From NCBI GenBank assembly GCA_964360145.1, contig CAYHWW010000045.1, forward strand, positions 1-20,337: a stretch of DNA of 20,337 nt. The letters are read 5' to 3'. Made by a program: the position numbers and the translations under genes. This stretch comes from CAYHWW01 sp964360145 (GTDB taxonomy: Bacteria > Bdellovibrionota > UBA1018 > CAYHWW01). The notes under the pieces were generated by a model. The model was given only the letters and a program-made list of their open reading frames with translations, searched no databases and was not told the DNA's origin. Shown piece by piece: positions 14,445 through 20,337 of this stretch (position 1 is the first letter of the stretch; each line of letters opens with the position of its first letter).

Positions 14445-15323
14445 ATGGCGTCATTAAGAACGGTTATCAGCATTTTCATCGTTCTATTCTTGGCGGTAAC
14501 CGCGGAGTCGTTCGCGGTGGATCTGGATGACATCAACTGCACGGCACTACTCTTGCCCAAGGGAGGGTTAAACTTGAAAAACATCGTCATCGTCACCGCC
14601 ATGGATATCGAGCATGACGCCATCGTCTCCACTCGCCAAGTCGAAGGGTCCGCCCTTAGTGAAAAATTGGGCCTCAGGATAAATCAGTTCACGGTGAACG
14701 ACATAAATTTCTTCATCCTCCGCTCCGGTGTGGGCGGGGTTAACGCCGCTCTCTCCCTAGGTTTCGCCATAGATCGCCATCCCATAGACGCCGTCTTCGT
14801 CATCGGTGTGGGCGGCGCCCTAGTCCCGGAGCTTGGCATAGGGGACCTCGTCATTGCGGATTCCGTGGTCCAGCACGATTCGGTGTACTCTGGCGAATCC
14901 GGCGACGAGCTCATGTCCCCCGGGGAGCTTTTTCTCTCGCGCACGGTGGAGAACGCCTTCAGTGATCCGGTTATGAGGACCCACCCCGAGCTGACAGCGC
15001 TGCTGGAGCGGGCCTTCACCGGTCGCGGCTCCCGTGTATTCCGAGGGCCCATAGTATCCGGTGGCGAGTTTGTAGCGAACGCCACCCGGAAGACAGCCCT
15101 TTCACAGCGCCATCAGGGTGCCCTCCTCGTCGATATGGAAGCTGCCGCCGTGGCCCAGGTATGCAGGAAAATGGGCATCCCCTTCGTCGTGGCCAAGACT
15201 GTGGCGGACCGCCTCAACCCGGATGGCAGCATCTCCAGCGACTACAAAACCTTCCTGAAGTCGGCTTCTGAAAGGGCCGCTCAAATCATTGATCTGCTCT
15301 TCAGCACTCAGAGCCTCCCCTAA
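14445..15323 (+). CDS. Exported MTA/SAH nucleosidase-like protein (PNP/UDP phosphorylase family)
   Basis: 292 residues. A signal peptide opens it (MASLRTVISIFIVLFLAVTA, likely cleaved after ESFA at 24), so the product should be periplasmic. The mature part is a PNP_UDP_1 domain: VTAMDIEHDAI with Glu56, LRSGVGGVNAALSLG, VIGVGGAL, GIGDLVIADSVVQHD, GPIVSGGEFVANATRKTAL, LLVDMEAAAVAQVC with Glu232, and VAKTVADR with Asp255. These align with E. coli MTAN Glu12, Glu174 and Asp197, so hydrolysis of a nucleoside such as methylthioadenosine or adenosylhomocysteine is plausible, though substrate is unproven. MTANs are normally cytosolic; export is the oddity. Its stop overlaps the next start (TAATG), then that gene overlaps the kinase gene, pointing to one sensory operon. 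RBS weak; the start is set by the signal peptide. Promoter-like sequence lies 50-80 bases upstream. Confidence 0.85.
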   Translation: MASLRTVISIFIVLFLAVTAESFAVDLDDINCTALLLPKGGLNLKNIVIVTAMDIEHDAIVSTRQVEGSALSEKLGLRINQFTVNDINFFILRSGVGGVNAALSLGFAIDRHPIDAVFVIGVGGALVPELGIGDLVIADSVVQHDSVYSGESGDELMSPGELFLSRTVENAFSDPVMRTHPELTALLERAFTGRGSRVFRGPIVSGGEFVANATRKTALSQRHQGALLVDMEAAAVAQVCRKMGIPFVVAKTVADRLNPDGSISSDYKTFLKSASERAAQIIDLLFSTQSLP

Positions 15324-16429
15324 TGCAAATGTTGCACTCCCTTCTCCTCCTCCTGCTGCTCCTCACCACCGAAGAAGGCTGGGGGAAGCCTTGCATGAAA
15401 ATCGGTATTCTAGGGGAATTCAAGACCGCGACGGGGAAAACGACATCCCCCTTCGGCATCGACATCAGGAACGGCGTGTCCCTGGGCATCCAGCGGCTCA
15501 AGCGTTCCGGTGAGGCGGTTTGTTTCGAGCCAGTGGAGATCGACATCAATAACTCCATTTCTAACATTCCAGACCTCATACGCAGGGCCGTCACCCAGGA
15601 CAATGTTCGCCTCTTCCTGGGCCTGGGGACCTCGGACCAAGCCCTCATGGCCGCGGATGCGCTACGGGACACGAAGTCAATCCTCATCACCCCCACCGCA
15701 TCCAGCGAGGCGCTTGTCGGCCCCGCGAAACGGGAAATCATGATGTTTCCCCGCAACTCCCGCATCGCCGAGACCATGGCCCGAGAATCCTGGCGCCAGG
15801 GGCACAGGGCCGTCGCCATCATCTCGGCGGCCAACAGCAAATACAGCTCGGATATGGCGGAAAACTTCGCCCTGGCTCTGAAACGCCAGGGTGGCCGCAT
15901 CGTCGAATACATCTCCACCCACAACGCGGACCTGGATGCCGCTGATGTTGAACGCATCAGGGTCGCCAAGCCAGACGCCATCTTCATGCCCCTCTTCGAG
16001 CTCGATGTGGTCCGCGTACTGTCCCTCCTCGATAGCTCGCGCTATATGCCCATCATTATCGGCACTGATTCCTGGGGTAACACTTCGGAGATCATCAGGG
16101 AGATGGCCAGAAACATTTCTTTCCGGGCTATCCTTCCCAGGATCTACTCTACCGACCTCAAGACCACCGAGAACTTGAGCCTTATGCAACTCGCCAAGGA
16201 TGCGAAGAGATATAAAATCGGTGACCTGTCAGCATTCAGCTATGAAGGCGTGCTGCTTTACAACAAAATGTTGAAGACCTGCGGAGGAATTGAGAAGGTC
16301 GTTGGTGCGCCCCAGGACTGTCTGAGAAAAAGCCTCCCCTTCCAGGCCACCACGGGGACCATCGCATCCACGAGCTTCCTCAGCCTCAACCGCCCCATCC
16401 AAATCAGAACACTCGTGGGCCGCCAATGA
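15323..16429 (+). CDS. Periplasmic substrate-binding protein (LivJ / Peripla_BP_6 type)
   Basis: 368 residues. ATG overlaps the preceding stop (TAATG); a second ATG at 15329 is possible. The signal peptide has a run of eight leucines (7-14) ending near GWG-K. The mature protein has the two-lobed type I binding-protein pattern: IGILGEFKTATGKTTSPFGIDIRNGVSLGIQRL, then RLFLGLGTSDQALMAADALRDTKSILITPTASSEAL, then RAVAIISAANSKYSSDMAENFALALKRQGGRIV and PDAIFMPLFELDVVRVLSLL with IIGTDSWGN. This is the branched-chain amino acid/ligand-binding (Peripla_BP_6) family, also used as sensing domains. No ABC permease or ATPase gene is near; instead a histidine kinase gene overlaps its stop (ATGA). Hence it likely serves as a soluble receptor for that kinase rather than for uptake (inference). 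Ligand unknown. Confidence 0.85.
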   Translation: MQMLHSLLLLLLLLTTEEGWGKPCMKIGILGEFKTATGKTTSPFGIDIRNGVSLGIQRLKRSGEAVCFEPVEIDINNSISNIPDLIRRAVTQDNVRLFLGLGTSDQALMAADALRDTKSILITPTASSEALVGPAKREIMMFPRNSRIAETMARESWRQGHRAVAIISAANSKYSSDMAENFALALKRQGGRIVEYISTHNADLDAADVERIRVAKPDAIFMPLFELDVVRVLSLLDSSRYMPIIIGTDSWGNTSEIIREMARNISFRAILPRIYSTDLKTTENLSLMQLAKDAKRYKIGDLSAFSYEGVLLYNKMLKTCGGIEKVVGAPQDCLRKSLPFQATTGTIASTSFLSLNRPIQIRTLVGRQ

Positions 16430-18189
16430 AAAAACATAACCTGCAGGCTTTTCTCATCCGGAACTATGTGAAGCTCATCATGATGGCGGCAGCCATCATC
16501 TTCCTCCTCACCTTGGTCCAGAATGAACTTCTTGTGAGATCCGCCATTCACTCCGATTCGGACAGGATCTCGAATATCATCAGACTTCATAGGAACGATC
16601 TCCTCAACGAGATTGCCCTGAAGGATCAGAATGCCTTGCAAATCCATATCGGCAATATGGTGAAAGAAATCGGTGTGGACTTCATCGAGCTGAAGGCAGG
16701 GTCCATGGTCCTGATCGAGACTGCACCGTCCCGACACACTCCCCTCCTCGAAAACATCGTCGCCCTCCTCAGCCGCGTCTACCGGATCCCTGAGTTGACC
16801 TATTCCCTCGCCAACGACTTTGGGCACTTCAACTATCAATTACGGGTGTCTTTTGCCAAGAGCCTGCTGGCCCGAGACCTGGCGCCACTTCTGGTCAACT
16901 CCTTGGCCCTTACTCTCATCTTTACTTTTCTTGCGTTCATCGTGGGCCGCTTCAACTTCAGGGTCATTAATCGCGATGTCATCATCCCCCTCACCAACAT
17001 TTCAAAACTTCTACAGTCTCAGGACCAGAAGCTCATCGACGAGCTGAATCGCCGACGCTATCCCCTTATTGAAATCGACGCCCTCATCCAGGGCCTCAAA
17101 GAGCATGAGCAGTTCCGCAAGATGAAAGTGGCCTCTGAGGTCTATACCCAAGTCGCCCACGACATCCGCTCCCCCCTCGCTGCCCTGGAGATGCTGAGCA
17201 AAAATGTCGATGACCTGTCCGAGGAACGGCGCCTCCTCGTGAAAAGCGCCGTCGCCCGAATTCGGGACATTGCCAACTCTCTCCTGAATGAGAACCGCAA
17301 GATTCAGACCGGGGACAGGGCAGAGCAAGAGCCACTGACAACTGAGCTACTACCCGCGCTCATTGAGACCCTCGTAACGGAAAAGAGAATCCAGTACCGT
17401 TCACGTCTCGGCATTGAGATCGAAACTGTCTTCAGTGAAAATTCTTATGGTCTTTTTGTGCAGGTGCAGCCTGTGGAATTCAAGCGCGTGCTCTCGAACC
17501 TCATTAATAACTCGGTGGAATCAATCCAGTCCGCCCATGGTTTCGTACGTATTCTGGTCGAGGAAGACAAGGGGAGCATCAAGATCTGCATCACCGACAC
17601 CGGCAAGGGTATGCCACAGGAACTTCTTTCTAAGATTGGGACCAAGGGCTTCACCATAGGTAAGCAAAACGGCTCTGGTCTCGGCATCTATCACGCGAAG
17701 AAATCCGTGGAATCATGGCGGGGCCGCCTTGAGATCGCTTCGGTGGAGGGGCACGGCAGCACTGTCTCCATCAAGATGCCCAAGCAGCAGGCTCCATCGT
17801 GGTTTGTGCCTGCCCTAAATATCGGTAAAGAAGCCACGGTGGTCATCGTCGATGACGACGACTCCATCCACCACATTTGGACCGAGCGCCTGGGATACCT
17901 AGCGGAAAACCTTAAACCGCTGAATGTCCATAGTTTCTCCACCGGCGCGGCTGCCCAATCCTGGATCCTGACCGAGGGCCGCCGGGCGCTGAACCTGGTG
18001 TGCCTCGTTGATTACGAATTCATTGGTCAGGACGAGACGGGCCTGGATCTCATCGACAAATGCGGCATCGCGAATGACTCGGTGCTCATTACCAGCCGTT
18101 ATGAGGAAAAAGATATTTTAAGTCGCTGCGAGGCCATGGGCGTGAGACTCATTCCCAAAGGTATGGCCGGCTTCGTGCCGCTGGCGTGA
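16426..18189 (+). CDS. Membrane hybrid histidine kinase with C-terminal receiver
   Basis: 587 residues; start overlaps the preceding stop (ATGA), with translation probably coupled. Two membrane spans (about 15-32 and 154-175) enclose a periplasmic domain of roughly 120 residues with no recognised fold. A HAMP-like linker follows. HisKA: VYTQVAHDIRSPLAALEML (His245). HATPase_c: VLSNLINNSVESI, ITDTGKGMP, GSGLGIYHAKK. A C-terminal receiver (about 470-587) has VVIVDDDDS (Asp476-479), CLVDYEF with phospho-acceptor Asp529, VLITS, and IPKG lysine, so all key residues are present. No DNA-binding or enzymatic output is fused, and no separate response regulator is adjacent. Its phosphate presumably goes to a distant phosphotransfer protein or regulator, or the receiver acts as a sink. 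Context suggests that the periplasmic domain reads the binding protein encoded before it. Confidence 0.92.
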   Translation: MKKHNLQAFLIRNYVKLIMMAAAIIFLLTLVQNELLVRSAIHSDSDRISNIIRLHRNDLLNEIALKDQNALQIHIGNMVKEIGVDFIELKAGSMVLIETAPSRHTPLLENIVALLSRVYRIPELTYSLANDFGHFNYQLRVSFAKSLLARDLAPLLVNSLALTLIFTFLAFIVGRFNFRVINRDVIIPLTNISKLLQSQDQKLIDELNRRRYPLIEIDALIQGLKEHEQFRKMKVASEVYTQVAHDIRSPLAALEMLSKNVDDLSEERRLLVKSAVARIRDIANSLLNENRKIQTGDRAEQEPLTTELLPALIETLVTEKRIQYRSRLGIEIETVFSENSYGLFVQVQPVEFKRVLSNLINNSVESIQSAHGFVRILVEEDKGSIKICITDTGKGMPQELLSKIGTKGFTIGKQNGSGLGIYHAKKSVESWRGRLEIASVEGHGSTVSIKMPKQQAPSWFVPALNIGKEATVVIVDDDDSIHHIWTERLGYLAENLKPLNVHSFSTGAAAQSWILTEGRRALNLVCLVDYEFIGQDETGLDLIDKCGIANDSVLITSRYEEKDILSRCEAMGVRLIPKGMAGFVPLA

Positions 18190-18203
18190 GCGTTAACTTT
18201 TTT
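18179..18203 (+). terminator. Weak possible terminator after the kinase gene
   Basis: CGCT-GGCGTG-AGCG (18179-18192) is a 4-bp hairpin across the stop codon, followed by TTAAC and six T (18198-18203). The stem is too short to be convincing, but it is the only hairpin plus T-run in the gap after the three-gene operon. Confidence 0.25.
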
Positions 18204-18358
18204 GCTCGGGCCGCATGCGCACATCACTCCATAAATAAGCGCTATCCTGGTCGTATCGAAATTATGCCGCTGTTCGCCGCCAGCGTCGTATCACGCCATC
18301 CATGATGCTAAATAATACTTGTTTGTATTTGTCGAATTTCGGTGTTAAGGACCTGTCC
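18204..18358. other. Intergenic region before the coiled-coil lipoprotein
   Basis: About 155 bases with no convincing coding frame. It contains the 8-bp palindrome CGCATGCG (18212-18219) and an AT-rich stretch (TAAATAATAC near 18309-18318) that could serve as a -10 region for the lipoprotein gene; no matching -35 element is clear. Ends with AAGGA (18347-18351), the ribosome binding site of the next gene. Confidence 0.3.
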
Positions 18359-19102
18359 ATGGCAAGTACCCGCACGACCCCCTCGAAATTCGTGGTTTTT
18401 CTGGCCCTCACCGCCCTTGCCGGTTGCGGTAAAGACTCCGGCGGCTCTAGCGTGGTGGCCCCTGGTGGCGCTGCTCCCGCCCCCGGCGAATCCACAGCCA
18501 GCGCCTTGCAGCGCACCTTGAGCGACCTCGGCAATCGTCTCGCCGCTTCCCGCCGCCGCGCCACCACAGCCGCCGTCCAAGCCACCGCGACCAGCGCCAT
18601 CTGCGATCGCAGCGCCGTCGCCGCCCGGAACCTCACCACCTCCCTCCAAGAGATCACATCTTACGCCGATCGCCTTTCCAACCTCAACCAGCGCCGCACC
18701 GCAGAATTTGAAGGGGACGCCCTGGCTTCCGAAGGCCGTGCCACTTCCGCCGTGGAACAGGTCAGCGTCCGCGTGGCGAGCCGCGAAGAAGAACTGCGCC
18801 GCACGGAGAGCGCTCTTGCGGACGCCGAACGTAACCTGCTCTTGGCGAGCAGCCCCGACACCGCCACTGCCCGCGCCCGCCGGGACGCCGCCGCCGCCCA
18901 AGTGGCGGAAGCCCACCGCAACCTGGACGCCGAGCGTGCCAATCTCGTCCAAGCCCAAGGCGCACTGGGCACCATCGCCGGTCGCAGGGAAGAAGCCGCC
19001 CGTCGTCTGCTTGTGGATGCAACCACCCTAGATGCGGAGATGGAAAGCACCGAAATCAACATTTCTAAATCTGTTTCAGAGATGGAAACCTGCGCTCGTT
19101 GA
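18359..19102 (+). CDS. Coiled-coil lipoprotein of unknown function
   Basis: 247 residues from the ATG at 18359, chosen because AAGGA sits 7 bases upstream and it starts directly at a lipoprotein signal: SKFVVFLALTALAGC with an ideal LAGC lipobox and Cys23. The upstream frame to 18302 would put 19 extra residues before the signal. After Cys comes a Gly/Ser/Ala/Pro-rich linker (24-45), then almost entirely Ala/Glu/Arg-rich helix with heptad character (about 48-247), including VASREEELRRTESALADAERNLL and AQVAEAHRNLDAERANLVQAQG. It resembles long helical hairpin lipoproteins that tether to the envelope. Asp25 is not at +2 (Gly24 and Lys follow Cys), so inner-membrane retention is not signalled and outer-membrane sorting is likely. 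No family recognised. A GCGCTC/GAGCGC hairpin straddles its stop. Confidence 0.75.
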   Translation: MASTRTTPSKFVVFLALTALAGCGKDSGGSSVVAPGGAAPAPGESTASALQRTLSDLGNRLAASRRRATTAAVQATATSAICDRSAVAARNLTTSLQEITSYADRLSNLNQRRTAEFEGDALASEGRATSAVEQVSVRVASREEELRRTESALADAERNLLLASSPDTATARARRDAAAAQVAEAHRNLDAERANLVQAQGALGTIAGRREEAARRLLVDATTLDAEMESTEINISKSVSEMETCAR

Positions 19103-19109
19103 GGAGCGC
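19092..19109 (+). other. Hairpin across the lipoprotein gene stop codon
   Basis: GCGCTC (19092-19097), loop GTTGAG containing part of the TGA stop, and GAGCGC (19104-19109) form a perfect 6-bp stem. There is no T-run after it; it may be an mRNA-end structure or chance. Confidence 0.35.
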
Positions 19110-19146
19110 CGTGGACCGCATCGTGGAGATGAACCGGGCCAGGCAG

Positions 19147-19216
19147 CTGCATTGTCATCCAATGCAGGAAGTCGAGACTGAGCCGCGATTTCCAGCGTAC
19201 GTTGGAACTTGTACGC
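19147..19216 (+). promoter_or_regulatory. Two hairpins in the leader of the MFS transporter gene
   Basis: CTGCATTG-TCATC-CAATGCAG (19147-19167) is a perfect 8-bp stem with a 5-base loop. GCGTAC-GTTGGAACTT-GTACGC (19195-19216) is a perfect 6-bp inverted repeat with a 10-base spacer, ending 13 bases before the ATG at 19230. The first could end the upstream transcript without a T-run; the second is placed like an operator or a translation-control stem. Both are seen directly; roles are inferred. Confidence 0.45.
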
Positions 19217-19229
19217 ATCGAGTTTGGCA

Positions 19230-20337
19230 ATGAACAACAGCAATAGGCTCATCCTCAGTTTTGCCACCAGCGCTTTGGGATCGGCGGTGACGTGGACGGG
19301 GCTGCCTATTTTAGTGGCTCAACGCACGGGTGATTCCTCGCGCATCGGTGATTTGTTTATTCTACTGTCCCTGTGCACGCTGGTGTTTGCCTATGGGGGA
19401 GGCTGGAGCGTGGACCGGTTCTCCGCCCGTGGCGCCTCGCGCACCCTGAATGTCTTGGCGTCACTTTTGGTTTGTGTCTTGTTTGCCATTTGCGCCGCGG
19501 GCAAGTTTCAGATGATCCGGCCTGCGATCCTGGCGCTTTTCGCATGCACGGCAATGATCGACGTAGTCCAGGGACAGTGGCTCGTGTCTTTATCGGACAA
19601 GATGCGGTTGGAGTCCGTCTTTGCCCATCGGCTCACCATCATCGCCTGCGCAAAGGTCGCTGGCATGACCTTAGGGCCGCTGCTTTTTGGCGCATTAGGG
19701 GAATATGCGCTGCTCTTTGACGCGGCAAGTTTTGTTCTGGCTGCGTTGCTTCAAGGAGCGGTTGCGGACCGTAATCCTTCCCGTGCAGCGGCGGCGAAAC
19801 CCTCATGGAAGCTCCAAGTGCCGCCCATGCCCTATGTGTTGAGCTCCCTCCTCGTCGGCGCCACGGGCTTTCCCATGACTTTTGTATTTCTGGCTCTTTT
19901 GAGCCATCGCATGGAAAAGCTGGCTGGTGCCGCTGGGATATTCTCCGCGTTCTGGTTCATCGCTGGCGCTTTTTTCATATTCTCAGGCTTCCTGGTGCGC
20001 TGGTTGTTGAAGCGCCTTGGTAGCCCTGCATTGTGCGCCATGGTCTTGGGTGTGCTCATCTTCGCATCGTTTTTGAATATCGTATTGGGCAGGTCTTACC
20101 TGTTTTGGATGTTGGCCTTTGGCCTCATTGTGCTGGCAAATCCTGGCTTATCAGTGCTCGTAGGAGCTGAGTTCGCGAGGTCAACGTCCGCGGTCATACG
20201 AGGCAGGGCGACGGCATTCCTCGTCATTGCGGAGCAGATCAGTGCCCTGGGGGTTTTAGCGATTGCGCGGAATCTCAAACCTGATCAGTTGATGATGGCC
20301 GCATGCCTGCTCAGTGCCTGCCTCGTGGCCCGTGCGG
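19230..20337 (+). CDS. MFS-type transporter, 3' end outside window
   Basis: An open frame from the ATG at 19230 runs without a stop to the window edge (about 369 residues). It begins MNNSNRLILSFATSALGSAV and contains about ten hydrophobic helices, with a short basic loop GWSVDRFSARGAS after helix 2 (the MFS D-R-x-x-x-R-type loop), AGMTLGPLLFGALGEYALLFDAASFVLAALL (MFS helices 5-6) and a polar mid-loop NPSRAAAAKPSWKLQV. This matches the MFS_3/enterobactin-exporter-like efflux pattern; the remaining helices are lost. In-frame sequence continues back to a TGA at 19179 but has no better start. RBS is weak. Substrate unknown. Confidence 0.8.
   Translation, partial: MNNSNRLILSFATSALGSAVTWTGLPILVAQRTGDSSRIGDLFILLSLCTLVFAYGGGWSVDRFSARGASRTLNVLASLLVCVLFAICAAGKFQMIRPAILALFACTAMIDVVQGQWLVSLSDKMRLESVFAHRLTIIACAKVAGMTLGPLLFGALGEYALLFDAASFVLAALLQGAVADRNPSRAAAAKPSWKLQVPPMPYVLSSLLVGATGFPMTFVFLALLSHRMEKLAGAAGIFSAFWFIAGAFFIFSGFLVRWLLKRLGSPALCAMVLGVLIFASFLNIVLGRSYLFWMLAFGLIVLANPGLSVLVGAEFARSTSAVIRGRATAFLVIAEQISALGVLAIARNLKPDQLMMAACLLSACLVARA

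Noticed and set aside
1..20337. tRNA, rRNA, CRISPR, insertion sequence or prophage signals
   Set aside because: None seen: no spaced direct-repeat array, transposase, integrase or phage gene, and no tRNA-like TTCGA-type arm with acceptor pairing.

Overview
The window reads as chromosomal DNA from a GC-rich, Gram-negative bacterium. The Gram-negative call rests on lipoprotein signal peptides, a TolC-like protein, a periplasmic binding protein and a sigma-54 regulatory module. MutS2, the SEC-C protein, several two-component systems and c-di-GMP-type signalling together would suit a delta-proteobacterium or Bdellovibrionota/Oligoflexia-like lineage. That placement is inference: no rRNA or other taxonomic marker is present. 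I see no tRNA, rRNA, CRISPR array, insertion sequence or prophage gene, and no gene-free stretch longer than about 190 bases.

Layout. Bases 2-2551 hold the 3' part of a large surface or secreted protein: an Ig-like region, a Pro-rich linker and a DUF4091/GH123-like glycosidase domain. A strong hairpin containing the likely ribosome binding site precedes a TolC-like lipoprotein (2644-4302). A signalling operon follows (4378-8421): an HDOD protein, a PAS histidine kinase (NtrB-like), an NtrC-family sigma-54 activator, and a 55-residue single-span membrane protein that falls below usual ORF cut-offs. A convergent EamA/DMT permease and a divergent GGDEF diguanylate cyclase come next. The cyclase has a well-spaced sigma-54 (-24/-12) promoter, which makes it a candidate target of the neighbouring NtrC-type regulator. 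Between the cyclase and lepB lies a non-coding element with nested inverted repeats (10041-10150).

On the minus strand, 14257-10159 carries a housekeeping-type cluster in transcription order: mutS2, a SEC-C protein, a TPR protein and lepB. Divergent from mutS2 is the most unusual part of the window (14445-18189). Three genes overlap end to end (TAATG, then ATGA): an exported MTA/SAH-nucleosidase-like enzyme with its catalytic residues conserved, a LivJ-type periplasmic binding protein, and a membrane hybrid histidine kinase with a C-terminal receiver. I infer an envelope sensory system in which a nucleosidase, a ligand-binding protein and a kinase act together, similar in logic to LuxP/LuxQ but with a built-in periplasmic hydrolase. 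A 12-bp tandem repeat overlaps its probable promoter.

The window ends with a coiled-coil lipoprotein (18359-19102) and the 5' part of an MFS-type transporter (19230 to the edge).
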